From NCBI GenBank assembly GCA_021521415.1, contig JAIQDT010000226.1, positions 363,501 to 427,500 on the forward strand: a stretch of DNA of 64,000 nucleotides, in the 5' to 3' direction. Shown piece by piece: positions 1-11,702 of the stretch (position 1 is its first letter; each line of letters opens with the position of its first letter). The translations under genes were made by a program, and so were the position numbers. The notes under the pieces were generated by a model. The model did no database searches. It saw nothing but the letters and a program-made list of their open reading frames with translations, and was not told where the DNA came from. The stretch comes from Bidens hawaiensis (taxonomy: Eukaryota; Streptophyta; Magnoliopsida; Asterales; Asteraceae).

Positions 1-1
1 A

Positions 2-172
2 GCACATTGGAATAAAAATTCATTTCACCCATGACTATTACGACCAGAAATTGATTCATCTTGAACAAGTTCACACTGATAATAATATGGCTGACTTATT
101 TACAAAACCGGTTGGAACATCCAGATTTAATGTGCTTGTAGGATTCCTTAAAATGCTACGTTTCGACGGTTG
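2..172 (+). pseudogene. Copia RNase H, C-terminal end (partial)
   Basis: An open frame enters from the left edge and ends at TGA near 172. It encodes the standard Copia pol terminus: a HIGIKIHF stretch (the usual HI-I-HF motif), a D-Y-Y-D-Q-K-L-I segment, then T-D-N-N-M-A-D-L-F-T-K, the conserved block that closes RNase H in Ty1/Copia polyproteins. RNase H degrades the RNA strand of the RNA/DNA hybrid during reverse transcription. Only about 57 residues are visible and they contain no stop or frameshift, but the rest of pol is outside the window, so intactness cannot be judged. Confidence 0.85.
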
Positions 173-237
173 AATCTTTTTGAGGTTAAATTTGTACATA
201 AAAGTTTTTTTTTCTGTTAAAATTTTTGAACAAATTT

Positions 238-248
238 AGGGGGAGAAG
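238..248 (+). promoter_or_regulatory. Polypurine-tract-like motif directly after pol
   Basis: AGGGGGAGAAG lies about 65 bp after the RNase H stop and far upstream of the true 3' LTR (17654). Copia-2 has AGGGGGTGAA in the same place (40571-40580). Sireviruses are known for extra polypurine tracts; use as a second plus-strand primer is inference. Confidence 0.45.
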
Positions 249-1927
249 ATTCAAAAAATATAAAAAGATTGTGCGTGTGTTATAAAATTTATAATTTAAA
301 ATGAGTGTGTGTGTGTTATAAAATAAAAAAAAATCAAAAATAGCGTGTGTGTGTCTTATATTAAAAAAATATTTTGGCTTTTGGTTCTTTTTCTAATTGG
401 GAAGTGATATGATTATTCAATTAGAAGCTTTATAAAAGCTTAAAATGTTTTTAAATGAAAATTTGATCCAACCTTTGGAAATGATAGGTAAACTGATTTT
501 GTGTGCCTAACGTGTGAAGTTATTAGGCTAAAAAGGCTTTTGTATAGTCATTGATTTGTATGGTTTCTTTCCATGGTGCGTAAATGTCTGAAGTGATATA
601 AACTAAATCCGCTAAACTTAATGTGGAGAGTCATTTTGAAGATTATGCATGTCTCTAGATACATCTCTCCTAATGATAGGCAGAAAAGCAATTACCCATT
701 CATACACAAGCCCGTTGGTGTCTTAATCACCAAAAATATTTTGTTCTTTATTTATCGTTAAAAAATGATGATTAGTATATAATATTGAAATTAAATTTGT
801 TTTAAAACTTAAAGGTTCAAACTAGAACGGGTGGCGCACTCAAGTAAGTCCTAAACACCTTGAATGTAAGGCTTGTAAGTCCGGACGGCATGTAAGTCCA
901 ACGTTCAACCTTAAAGCTTTAAATGTTTGTATAGTCAAAGTCAAAAACCTTTTGATCAAGCACTAGGGGGTTAGAGTCAAATTGGGGGTAATCTGGAGAA
1001 AGCCAAATAAGCTTTGAGAAGAGATAAGAGGCATCATAGGTCCATAAGCGATGTCCATTTAAGCTTTATGCATAATTGAACCTGATGCATATCATGATGC
1101 AATGAAAATCAAGCTCAGTATCTAAATACCTGCTATCAACTTGTACTCTATGTCAAAGTAATGTTGAAAATGAATAATTGTGAAAGCATCTTAGTCAATG
1201 CGATTCCATGTTTGGATCTTTTCATAAAAGTTTACTCATATGACAAAACTGAAATTTTGATCCGGCAATATGTTAGAACTACTGAAAGCTGGGTGGTAAA
1301 ACAAAATTTTCTTTTGGTTTTATGTTTATTTTATTTTTAATTAAAATATTTCATTTTTATTTTATTTCACGTCTTTGGTTATACCTCATGTTTACTTTTG
1401 TCGAAACAAATGTGTTAAGGAATCGTTTTTATCAAACATGGATCAGGCTTGGTGATTTAATTTATGTTAAGTGTGTTTTCGGCCCACAAGGCATGATCTA
1501 GTTGAATATGAGGTTCCATTGGCTCCCGGCCCATTTAAAATTTTGAAGTTTAAAAGGAAATTTTTATTATTCTCTGTGCATTATTCATCAAAATTCAATC
1601 GGCAATAACTCTCTTATTCTCAAAAATCTTACTTATTCTTATCACATCAACTGATTTACTTTCAATAAACATTAAAGGTATATGAACTTGATTTATGGAT
1701 CTGTTCTCAGGTCACTATGGAACATCTACTGACCTTAATGAATATTTTGGTTTAAATGTTATTTTGATTGTGATATCTATTTGTGAATGATGATTGTGGT
1801 GTGTGATTGTGTTGTATTATGGTCATGTTTTGAATTTTAAAATGTTGCCAATTCTTTATTAATGGGGGATTTTATGTGTTTGAGAAGACGACACAATGTT
1901 CAAGAAGAAGACAAAGGGGTTTCTTTG

Positions 1928-2056
1928 CCCGAGATCGTCGGAGATCTCGGGGCTTCTGGGTTCTTGGGAGTGGTTGACCGAAAAATCTTTGTCAACCAAT
2001 GAACCCCTAAGATCCACAGAAATCTCAAGGGTTCTCGGTTAAGTTTGACCGAGAAC
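1928..2056. repeat. Inverted repeats with CCGAGA/TCTCGG core in the spacer
   Basis: CCCGAGATC (1928-1936) pairs with GATCTCGGG (1943-1951) across a 6-base loop. GTTCTCGGT (2031-2039) pairs with ACCGAGAAC (2048-2056) across an 8-base loop. Related halves (GGTTCTCGG, GAGAACTC, GACCGAAA) recur until about 2190. Perfect 9-bp arms were read directly; function is unknown. Confidence 0.6.
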
Positions 2057-2367
2057 TCATGAAGTTAACCGATAACACATGGTTCTCGGCTGTCAAGAAT
2101 TGTTATTTAATAGAGAACTCATATGTTTGACCGAAATCGCCTATTATTTACCGAAAACGCTTATTTTTGGATAAAGAACTCATTTAATAAGATTAAAATT
2201 ATTATTATTTGGATTAAATTTCTAAAAAGCCATTTATAGATTCATTATTTCAGGTTTTGGTCCTTATAATACCATTATGTTATTAGTCTTAAAAGAAATC
2301 AAATATAAAGATAATTGATTATGGACATAATTTAATGAGTATCTGACTTGACTCGTTTATTGCAGTT

Positions 2368-2966
2368 ATGACTGATCAAGCACCTCTCAAGTATGTTCAT
2401 ACGCACAATATTGCTGGATGTTTGTTTGATCCTCCTATAGTTCACAAGGAATTCCAGTATGTGATTGTTGGATTGAACACGTGCAGGATTTCTCACGAAT
2501 TACGAGAAAATCCTATAATTTGCAAGAAGATGGTGACATATTTCTGGAACCATGCCTCAATCAATCAACGAGGTTCCGGAGGAGTGGTTACCATTGATTC
2601 TAATATACAAAAGAGACCGGTGATTTTCTCTAAGGCCATTATACCTGAAGTGCTGCTGTTTGGTGATCAATACCCTACAAAATATTCAACTAAGGCTGTG
2701 TCAGAGATCGTGCAACGTATGGGTTATGAGAGAGCTTATCCTTTGGCTATCAAGAGGTTATTTCATCCGTTCTGGAGGTTTCTGATTCACACATTCTTCA
2801 CGTGTGTCTTAGGAAGAGAGGGGGGCTCCGGCGAGATCAGTCACACTCAGATGAGAGCTTATCCTCCGGCTGTTGTTGCTTTGATCAAGGACTAGAATTA
2901 TAACTACTCAAAGTTATTGTTCAATGAGATGATATGCAACCTGATGGGGAAGAATAAGGAGATGAT
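2368..2966 (+). pseudogene. env-like third ORF of outer Copia, 5' part (split by Gypsy insertion)
   Basis: ATG at 2368 opens a 175-codon frame ending at TAG 2893-2895. The same frame then stays open to the insertion point at 2966, so the TAG looks like a nonsense mutation inside a longer ORF. Recognisable features are a K-K-M-V-T-Y-F-W segment near residues 54-61, a VIFSKAII segment, and an F-W-R-F-L-I-H-T segment that matches the W-K-F-L-I-H-T block I know from the third ORF of Asteraceae Copia polyproteins. No signal peptide or transmembrane helix is visible, so 'env-like' describes position only. The protein's function is unknown. The frame resumes at 15712. Confidence 0.6.
2962..2966. repeat. 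Target site duplication, left copy (ATGAT)
   Basis: ATGAT immediately precedes the TG of the left Gypsy LTR and is repeated immediately after the CA of the right LTR (15712-15716). A 5-bp duplication is normal for LTR-retrotransposon integration. Confidence 0.95.
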
Positions 2967-5900
2967 TGTCACACCCCGACTAGGTAGTTGCGGAAGCGTA
3001 ACACGGGAATGTAACAGATAACACTGGTATCAACAACATTGTTTATAAAGAAATTCATAAACTAATTTACAATATATTATATCGTTCTAACATCTTTTAC
3101 AAACTAGGTGATACAATCAAACCGGTTCTTCAATTACTTTACTTCTAACTCAAATGCCCATGACATCAATCACCAATCAGACACGTAACGCACAGGAAAT
3201 TACTTCTCATATCTGATTACCTGAAAAGCATGTTAAAATAGGTCAACTACGAATAGTTGGTGAGTTTCATAAGTTTAACGAAATCAGTTCTGCGTACCAC
3301 ACAGTCATAGTTTGTATGTACGCGCGTATGTAAAAATATGTATTTACGTTTGTATAAATATATACAGCCATATCCTTGTGTGTGCATATGCACACATGTA
3401 AGTTTATAATATAAATTTGAAATTTCGGTAAAATCGTGGTCGTTTGTTCGTACTACTTGTTTCCAATTTATGTGTTTAACCAACCACTGTGGACCCCCTT
3501 CCTCCCACAACGGTTCCACATAAACTCAACCACTATGGCCCCCCTTCCGCCCACAACGGTTCCGCGTTAACATCAACCACTGTGGTCCCCCTTCCACCCA
3601 CAATGATTCCACGTAAACTCAAACATTATATAGTGTACACGCAAATAATTAGTATATTCTACACATAGTATTTCCTACGGCTAATCACATAGCATGTATA
3701 TAGACACATATACACATATAGTATTTATCACGTATCACCAAATACTGTAGCTCCCCATCCGCCCACAATACGCATAATCACATTATTCTCTTAATATTCA
3801 TGTCATAATCAAGTTAGTTCGTTTAATAAGTTGCAGCAGAACTTGGCTCATAGGCCATACTCAACTTTAGTTTATAAGTTGCAGCAGAACTTGGCTCATA
3901 GGCCATACTCAACTTTAGTTTAGTAAGTTGCAGCAGAACTTGGCTCAGAGGCCATACTCAACTTTAGTTTATAAGTTGCAGCAGAACTTGGCTCAGAGGC
4001 CATACTCAACTTTAGTTTATAAGTTGCAGCAGAACTTGGCTCAGATGCCATACTCAACTTTAGTTTATAAGTTGCAGCAGAACTTGGCTCAGAGGCCATA
4101 CTCAACTTTAGTTTATAAGTTGCAGCAGAACTTGGCTCATAGGCCATACTCAACTTTAGTTTGTTACTATTGTGGCCACCCTTCCGCCCACAATAGCCCC
4201 ATAAATATTATAGACCACGTTATCCCCATGGCCATTACAGACCATGTTGTTTCCCAAATTAGTTATGTTTAACATTACACAATGTGTTTGTATAAACATG
4301 TTGTCACGTGTAATTTCATTATGTTTTGCAATTCGTATTATCTCCGCTCAATATATCAATCAACGATAATAATCATCTTTCATCAGCACGTAGTCAATCA
4401 TTATGTTTGTAGGGACTTTTCATATATAAATGTTCAGATATTTTATATCCTGAATCGTTTTCAGATAGATAACGTGTGTAACCATGCTTTCCACCCCAAA
4501 AGTTCGTAAAATAGTTTAAAGAGTGGGGTCATGAAACTCACCTTATCGTAGTTCGCACAAAAATTACGTATCAATAAGTCAGATGCCTCGTTTATAGCCT
4601 GATTCCTATAAACGGTATTGTATCGTTAATACTAGTACAGTGTTCAAGCTAAGTCGGGCTATATAGATAATCTGGGTATAGCTGTTAGGTCCAGAACATG
4701 ACCATAGTCTTAGATTGTGACGTTGTATACTATGAAATGTTTAAAACTGGATTTGGCTCAGTTTCACCGTTTTCCGAGCCTAGCTCAGTTGATCGTTTAT
4801 ACGTTTCGGGATTAGGTAAGATCACATAAACTTAAGTAAATATATTGATTGATAAAATGATTTGATTTATGAAAGAATTTTAAGGTTTCGGTGTCTGGTT
4901 TGATCGCAGGGTTCGTTTCCGTTTTCACACGGGTTTGATTATACAAAACGCGCCCAATCCACCCGATTTGTCCGGAATTTTCGTAACAAGTTCGTTTTTA
5001 TCAATATCATTCAAAAAATATGATATTTGACCACTTTTGACATTTTGACATACCAGTCGGTCCGTTAAACACAAAACTGCCGGTTTCGTTAAAACAATTA
5101 TAATTTAAATCTTTGATTAATCATAACTAAATATGTACTTATATATAAATTATGTAAATTTTTGTAAAAATACATTAAGACATGGAGAATTTTATAAAAA
5201 TATTTCCAGAAATTTTATGATTAATTATTTATTTATAAAAATTCATTTAATAGGTTATAATCGTGTAATAAATGGCCCGTTTATATCAAACGACTTCCGA
5301 AAAATCCGATAATTTTTACCAATGGCCTCAATGTTATTACATAGCCCCTGCAAAATTTCCAGAACCTAACTCTTTTGACAAAATGCCTTTTTGTGCGTTT
5401 TTCTGCTGTTAAAATTCGGTTTAACCATGATTGCACAAACCATACTTAGGCATTTCCAATGATTCCCAAACTTTACCAGTGATCTTACCATCCCATATTA
5501 AACTCCAAAACCAAGTTTCAGAATTTTTCAACATGTTTAGCTATTTTTCCCAAATAAACGCTCATAAACGGAAATAAATTCACCAAATATTCTCCGTTTA
5601 TCGAAAAATTACCAAGTTTGAACAGGGACCCATTTATATGATCCCTAATGTCCCTGCAAGTTTTCACAAGCTAACAACAAGCACGTCACAACCTAATACT
5701 AAACAGCCCCTAAACGAGTGTTACGGGTTTACCTTGTCGGTTTTCGATGAATTTTGCTAGTTTAAACGATTCTCCGGGTCTCGGGTTGCAAACTCAGTAT
5801 ATCTACATATCATATAACATCAAACCAAGCATAAATCATCCATGTAACAGCCTTGATAATTAGGGTTTCGGTTTTGGGTTCAAACCGAACTTTCTAACCG

Positions 5901-6975
5901 TAAAAACGTTGTATTCATGTTCTAATCCGCGTTTTTGACCAAAAAAGTATATGTTCCTGGTTTGAAACTTTTATTAACATCAAATTATATTTTTGGATGA
6001 TTTTTGAGAGTTTTACACCGTTAACTTTGATTTTTACTAGCCAAGACATGTTTTTATGCTATTAAACGAGTATAGACGAATCAAAATCGAGTTTTTATGA
6101 AATCATACCTAGGGTTTCTTTGAAGTTCTGTGCTGAAGAAGGAATAATCCAGATTTTTCTGTTGCAAAATATCTCCTATCTCATTTATATAAAAAAAAAT
6201 ATAAGCATGGGGGGGCTTTTTCCAAATTGGCGGCCGCAAGGAAGATTGGGCCACTTTGGGCCCAATTTGACCCATTAATCTGATTCTAAAGGCCCAAACA
6301 CGAAAAGCCCAGTCCAAATTTAGTTCGGGTTCAGTTTTTGACGCGAAAAACTTATCGGGTGCGTCAAACAGCGCGAAAACGAGTGTTTTTCGGCTAGTTT
6401 TGTGTAAAATTATAAAAACATACTATATGTCTGTAAAAATCGAAAATATTTTCACGGATCGCTTAAAATATTTCATATAAGTGTTTTATAAATCTTTTTC
6501 GGCTTAACGGATGCTACAATGCTTGTTTTGATATTAACGATTGCGTTTAAGCTTATAGCGTATCGATAAACGAAACCTTTTTCGTTTAAAGAGTTTTAAA
6601 CGTACTGGGGCCTAAATATCAATATGTTAGCCTCTATAACATATATATAACTCGTATATGACCCCTCAGTATGTATACGGGTCATAATTAGTATCGGTCG
6701 GTTACTCGTTTAAGCACTACGAATTAACCGATTTATCGTTTACTTGTTACGTAATGAATATAGTGTACCTCGTTTTGTTTGCTATCGAACTAAGGCCATA
6801 TTACTAATATTTTAGCTTGCATAGATCGTATATCACTTATAGATGGCACCCTGGGATATCCGGACCATAACCAGACCCGTTTGGTTATTCGTTTGTTCGT
6901 TACGCAATAAGCGGTTAGACGCTTATTCGAGTTTGTAAGTACTAAGGTGTACTCGGTTTTGCCACGGATGTCACA
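2967..6975 (-). repeat. Gypsy 3' LTR (left copy)
   Basis: This LTR of 4,009 bp, unusually long, matches 11703-15711 base for base apart from one substitution noticed. It is TG...CA bounded. It holds a 48-bp tandem array (3828-4163) and short diverged repeats around 3505-3610 of the kind ACTGTGG-CCCCCTTCC-CCCACAA. No protein-coding gene is credible in it; the small open frames occur identically in the other LTR and match nothing I recognise. Confidence 0.95.
3828..4163. repeat. 48-bp tandem repeat, 7 copies, inside the Gypsy LTR
   Basis: Seven near-identical units beginning AAGTTGCAGCAGAACTTGGC and ending in TTTAGTTTAT. Variation is mainly at one position in each unit (CTCATAGG, CTCAGAGG or CTCAGATG). 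Because 48 is a multiple of 3 and the unit lacks stops in some frames, open frames appear on both strands; these are side effects of the repeat. Confidence 0.95.
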
Positions 6976-6986
6976 TTCTCCCCCTG
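6976..6986 (-). promoter_or_regulatory. Polypurine tract of the Gypsy element
   Basis: On the minus strand the sequence just before the 3' LTR reads ...TTAACAGGGGGAGAA followed by TGTGACATCC. A purine run abutting the LTR primes plus-strand DNA synthesis. The preceding GAATTTCGGGGACGAAATTT resembles the sequence that usually follows the pol stop in plant chromoviruses. Confidence 0.85.
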
Positions 6987-8582
6987 TTAAGAAATTTCGT
7001 CCCCGAAATTCAATATGCTATATATGCTCTTTTTGGGGAAAATTTTATAATCATTTGTTTTGGAATTCGTTTTTTTTTTTTTTGTTTCCGAACACGTTTG
7101 ATTCCCCGTTGTGGATTCCACTGGATTTTTTTATTCAATGAGATTTTATTGTGTCACAACTGTTTGATTTTCCCCACTCAGCATTTTCATGAGTCTCTTT
7201 ATAGAGTTTAGCTGTATAAAAGTTTTTAAATAGTACTATTTCCGCCATGTCAGCAAGGCACTCGTTTTGATTCGATATATGAAATATAGGGAGTGAAATA
7301 ATTTTGTTTAATACGTTATGGGGTTAACTTTCAAGGCAATTTTGTATAGTACTATATATTTTAGAATTAACTCACCGTTCCTCAACTCAACTAACAACTT
7401 TCAAAATTTGATAACTTCTCGTATTTCCCAGTATAGCCCTCTTGTTAGCCTTAGGCGGCCTTCGGTTTGTTATTAATATTACGAGTTTTATTTATGGTTA
7501 TCGAAATCAAATCGGATTTTGTATTTTGAGGGTCACCAATTCTTTTCAGCTTTAATAAGATGGCGAGTTACATTCTTGCTCGTATAATATAGTATATTAC
7601 CACTCGTATAATATTATGATGACTGTTAATGTACAAGGATTGAAATTACCGGTCTTAATCTCCTCCAATGTTTGAATAGTTTATTTGATTTGGTTGTTTT
7701 ATAGAGGATTATAGATTGTGCTTAGGCCAATTAGGGATCTAAATTTTCATACCCAATTCACCAAGAGTAAGATTTTGTTAAGGCGAGTTTCAGTTGGATA
7801 GTTGTTACCATTCGGAAGAAAGTATTCGGAGTGGATTAGTCATGAAATTATCATTTAGCTGGCATTGCTTTCTCGGGATGTTTTAGGAATATGTGTTAAG
7901 AGATCCATTGTAGTTTGTTTCCCACTTCCAATGGGGTATCTCGAATTGTTGTAGCATCTCCGAGGATCTTTTGTATTCCCCGTTAACTTATAATAGTGCA
8001 CACTTTACAACATATGTGCCTATGATTCCTTCATATATTTCGCTTGCATCTATATATTATTACTCAGTTTATCCGTACATCTGGCCTGACTTTTCCTTGT
8101 TCATCACTCAGTTTGCTATAAAAGTTTAAAGTTCAAGTTTCGGTTACGGATAGTGTAGATTTCCTCATCCGTGTTTCGTCATTGGGGTACTAGGTTTTGT
8201 TCCGTGTACCGGGTCACTTCTTTATCTAGAAGAGGTAGTATAACAGTCTTATTTCTATATATAACCTTCATTTGAACTCAATTAACTAGTCCATACTGAC
8301 TATTACACAATGACTCCTCACTTTCACCGGGAGTGCATTGATAGGGAATAGCTAGTTATTTAGGTTAAGAGGGTAGTTTTTCGAGTAATATGGTTAGTAT
8401 TTATAGTCTTACTTTTGGTGGTTTCTATAGTATACAGAATTGTTATTTTACTAGACGGTATATTTTCCAAAGTAATAACTTGTAGAAACGAAACGTCTAT
8501 CAGTGTCCGTAATAAATAGACTAAAGTATGTTAGGCATTACTAAGAACGTACCTGTTACTACATTTGTTCTATCCGGTTTAT
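6987..8582 (-). pseudogene. Gypsy pol relic: protease and integrase fragments, RT missing
   Basis: This 1.6 kb holds the space where pol should be, with stops in every frame. Translating pieces of the minus strand gives recognisable remnants. Around 8540, just after gag, R-T-N-V-V-T-G-T-F-L-V is the usual start of Gypsy protease. Around 8290-8350, F-P-I-N-A-L-P-V then V-I-V-S-M-D-stop-L corresponds to the late-protease block ending in G-M-D-W-L. Around 7895-7970, L-Q-Q-F-E-I-P-H-W-K-W-E corresponds to the block near the start of the integrase core. Only about 400 bp separate the protease and integrase relics, so RT and RNase H were apparently deleted. The region cannot encode a working polymerase. 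Confidence 0.75.
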
Positions 8583-9932
8583 TCACAATACTTGACCCCT
8601 AGTCGAGTTGGACGTCGATGTCGATCCTTGCCTTTGTCTTCCCGTCGCAATTGGGTTCAATCTAGGGCAGTCTTTCTTGATGTGCTTCACACTACCACAC
8701 TTATAACAGGCATTACGGTTTATTATGGGTTGGTTTTGGTAGACTGGTTGTTGTCGTGTTGGTTGCGGTTGGGGTAGTTGTGAGTCCTGGAGTTGGGTTG
8801 GTGGATTTATAGTATTCATAACGGTTCTACAATTTCGGGCATAGTGTCCCACCTTCCCACATTTGTGACACACATTGGTCCGACATTCACCAACATGATG
8901 ATAACCACATTTTCCACATCTAGGCAAAAGCCCGTTATACTTATCTTGCTTCACATCGGAACTGATCATAGCATAATTTTGTATTGCAAGGCGCGCGCAT
9001 TTATTCCGTTGTCTTTCTTGTATTCCCGCTCCATAATTGGTTCGTTTTGTACCAGATGATTCCCCGGGCATTCTTAATGAACCACTTCTAATCAAATCAG
9101 AAGTTACAATGCCGGCTTGTAACACGGCATTTTCGAAAGTTACAGGGCCAGTTGAATTAACCAAACTCCTGACTTCGGGGGCTAAACCCCAAATGTAGCG
9201 TTCAGTACGTTTAGATTCTGGAGTAACTAACCATGGGACTAGACGAACCAGTTCGTTAAAGCGATGGGTATACTCCAAGTGATCTGGACCCTTCATTTCT
9301 AGATTCCAAAGTTCTTGCTCTAATTTCTGAATTTCGTTTATCGGACAAAAGTGTTTTATCATAAGATTTTTAAGTTCTGTCCAAGACATACGATTGGTTA
9401 CCTCTTGTCCTTGAATTTGCACAACAGTATTCCACCACATTAGCGCGTGGTCTACAAATGTAAAAGTAGCAAATTTGACAATACAATCTGGTGGACAGTT
9501 AGTGATATTAATGATGGATTCAGTCTTTTCGATCCACTTTACCAGTCCATTTGGTCCTTCAGTACCGCTAAATTCCATAGGTTTACATAGCATGAAGTTC
9601 TTAAGTTGATATCCGTGTTGCCGGGGATTTTGATTGTTACAATTATTGTTCAAGTTCGGTGCATTATTGAAAGTAATATTGGTATTCAACGGGGGAGTAT
9701 TAGTTGTGATAGTATCAGTATTTATCGGGGGAGCATTTGTGGTTGTATTAGTATTTGTCAAGGGATTAGTATTTACAACCGCGTTAGCGTTCGGCACTTG
9801 ATTTGTATTCATAGTTGTATGGATACCAGCAGCGAATTGTGCTGCTATTGTCGGAAGTACTGTTTGTAGTTGTCGAGCGATCATCTCGGCTATATCTGCC
9901 TCAGACAACATGTTTACTTTCTTCGGGGCCAT
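8583..9932 (-). CDS. gag: Gypsy Gag (intact open frame)
   Basis: This 449-residue frame on the minus strand starts at ATG 9932 (M-A-P-K-K). The frame is open 16 codons further upstream, but this start fits the family and avoids an odd leader. After an N/T/P-rich linker comes the retrotransposon gag core: F-S-G-T-E-G, W-I-E-K-T-E-S, A-L-M-W-W-N-T, W-N-L-E-M-K-G and R-Y-I-W-G-L. Near the C-terminus are two CX2CX4HX4C zinc knuckles (CHKCGKVGHYARNC and CYKCGSVKHIKKDC), preceded by another Cys-rich segment. Gag assembles the cytoplasmic particle and binds the RNA. It is the only intact retrotransposon protein in the window and ends just before the protease relic, so it would be made without Pol. 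Confidence 0.92.
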   Translation of the reverse strand: MAPKKVNMLSEADIAEMIARQLQTVLPTIAAQFAAGIHTTMNTNQVPNANAVVNTNPLTNTNTTTNAPPINTDTITTNTPPLNTNITFNNAPNLNNNCNNQNPRQHGYQLKNFMLCKPMEFSGTEGPNGLVKWIEKTESIINITNCPPDCIVKFATFTFVDHALMWWNTVVQIQGQEVTNRMSWTELKNLMIKHFCPINEIQKLEQELWNLEMKGPDHLEYTHRFNELVRLVPWLVTPESKRTERYIWGLAPEVRSLVNSTGPVTFENAVLQAGIVTSDLIRSGSLRMPGESSGTKRTNYGAGIQERQRNKCARLAIQNYAMISSDVKQDKYNGLLPRCGKCGYHHVGECRTNVCHKCGKVGHYARNCRTVMNTINPPTQLQDSQLPQPQPTRQQPVYQNQPIINRNACYKCGSVKHIKKDCPRLNPIATGRQRQGSTSTSNSTRGQVL

Positions 9933-10109
9933 TCTATAACAATAACCAGTTATCCAACAATTAACAAAATTAACATACACTAATGATCACAAAAGGAATT
10001 ATAATAACAAGTAATCAGGTATTTCAATTAACACGTATATATCACACGTGTTTGTTCTTGAGTTTGAATACTAAGGATAATATGTAAAGTTAGCCTAACA
10101 AAGGCCAAT

Positions 10110-10167
<58 letters not shown>

Positions 10168-11685
10168 AAAGTTGTCACCTAGTGACAAGTAATTGTAATC
10201 CAGTAAGGGTAAGTGTTTGAAATGAAATATCCAATGCGTCACCCATATCAACATAGCATCCTACTAGATGCTTGCATGGGGTATCGAAGGCTATATACAA
10301 CAATATCGTACTACCCTTACCTCTCTAAGTACACATTATACAATTATATACGGTTTACAACTTGCCCGAAAATTATTCCGGTACGATCCCACCATTAGGC
10401 AATTGTTTTTCTTTAGCCTCTTCCATAAGTAGACAATTGTTCGTTATGAGTTTAGTTAGTGTATTTATCATATGAATGCACTCATATATTCAACTAGACC
10501 CTTAGAGGTTGTTAAGTATAACTATAGAATATATGCCTTCGCCAGGTCATTCGGTGCACGCAAGTATGTTGGGCCTACTAAAAGTGGTAGTTTACTGGTT
10601 GGGTTAAGTATGTTCCGTTCCAGTCAGTATGTCATCAATTCGTGAGCATGAGGTTTCTCTCCTACAGTAACCAATTGGAATAGGAAAAATATAGGAGAGG
10701 TTGGATGTTCTTGTTCATAGATGGTTCGAAGAGTTTACTAGTTAAGGAGGTTCATCAGAGTTAGTTGTACTGGTGAATTGTAAAGGAAATTATTATTATT
10801 AATATTTCTTTTTGAAATATCGTTAGTATATTATATGTACTGGTAGTCACGGTCTGTTTATAGAATTGGGGAATCAATAAAGTAGTTATTATATTTATAA
10901 TTTGATAAATCGGACTCATCACTAGGTACTTTCCTAGGAATAGTGTTTGTTTTTCAAACAACAGAAATCGAATGATGACCAGAAAATAGTTTAGTTTAGT
11001 GTCAAAGAAACGAGTACATAAAATAAAGGTTAGACCCATGCTGAGAGGTATTATATGTATATTCTTGAAATCATTGTCTGTAGAACACGCCTCCCATGGT
11101 TCTCTCCCGGGCCCTGCATATTAAGCCCCTTTGTGGTGCTGTCACATCACCAGACTTAGTTAAACTTGTTGAAGCATTCTCATATTCTCACTCACAGGAA
11201 ACACCGGTTCTTTATCTGTCGTAAAGCTACCCGATCTCGACATCTTTCAGTGCAATCGTTAATCAGAAGAAAACGTTTTTCGGTAGCTTAAATCATCGTA
11301 AAGGATATTATTAATTAATACCGAAATTAAATATTTTATTTGTTACAATAAGATTCATTATCATCGGTAGTACCGTACGTACACTTATCCCTATACCTCA
11401 TCCCAGATAAGCACGTATGTACACTTCATATATACTTCACATCACCTTTATGCACGTATGTTGCCATTTTTACCTTTCAATATGTTCCGCGACTTCACCC
11501 CGAATTCCCTCGTACAAGCAAGTCTGTTATTACGTTCCGGACCATAATAATTCACTTGCCCTACGAGTTCATCCCGGCATCCATCAGTATCTATCGTTAC
11601 TCATTAATAAGTTTCCCAGTGATAATCGAGCCTACGGTTATATTATAGGTATCCTAAGGGATAACCTAATCCTTTATAACCAATG
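9933..11685 (-). other. 5' leader of the Gypsy element
   Basis: About 1.75 kb between the primer-binding site and the gag start, in minus orientation. No coding frame is credible. It contains a long TA dinucleotide run (10113-10165). Long leaders are common in plant Gypsy elements and may carry packaging signals, but none can be named from sequence. Confidence 0.5.
10113..10165. repeat. (TA)n microsatellite in the Gypsy leader
   Basis: About 26 uninterrupted TA units read directly. Confidence 0.95.
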
Positions 11686-11697
11686 GCTCTGATACCA
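11686..11697 (-). promoter_or_regulatory. Primer-binding site, initiator tRNA-Met type
   Basis: The minus strand reads TGGTATCAGAGC a few bases after the 5' LTR end. It is complementary to the 3' end of plant initiator tRNA-Met, the usual primer for these elements, and fixes the element's orientation. Confidence 0.93.
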
Positions 11698-11702
11698 ACT
11701 TC

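Larger units (their letters stand above)
173..2367 (+). other. Non-coding spacer between pol and the env-like ORF (outer Copia)
   Basis: About 2.2 kb with no credible coding frame. It starts with a purine tract just after the pol stop, then an AT-rich stretch with short GT runs (around 270-350), and has inverted-repeat clusters near 1920-2160. The same arrangement, with different sequence, lies between RNase H and the env-like ORF of copia-2 (40497-43641), including the purine tract and an A-rich stretch containing AAAAAGATTGTG immediately after it. This is therefore a regular part of these elements and not random insertion sequence. Confidence 0.6.

Noticed and set aside
250..1500. A 3' LTR starting right after the purine tract at 238-248
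   Set aside because: No TG...CA unit or repeat was found, and the env-like ORF continues downstream to a better polypurine tract and LTR at 17641-18020.
3828..4163. CRISPR-like direct repeats
   Set aside because: Units are contiguous without unique spacers and lie in a plant LTR.
3920..4272. Repeat-peptide ORFs on both strands of the 48-bp array (also 12656-13008)
   Set aside because: They arise from a stop-free tandem unit divisible by three, are the same in both LTRs and resemble no known protein.
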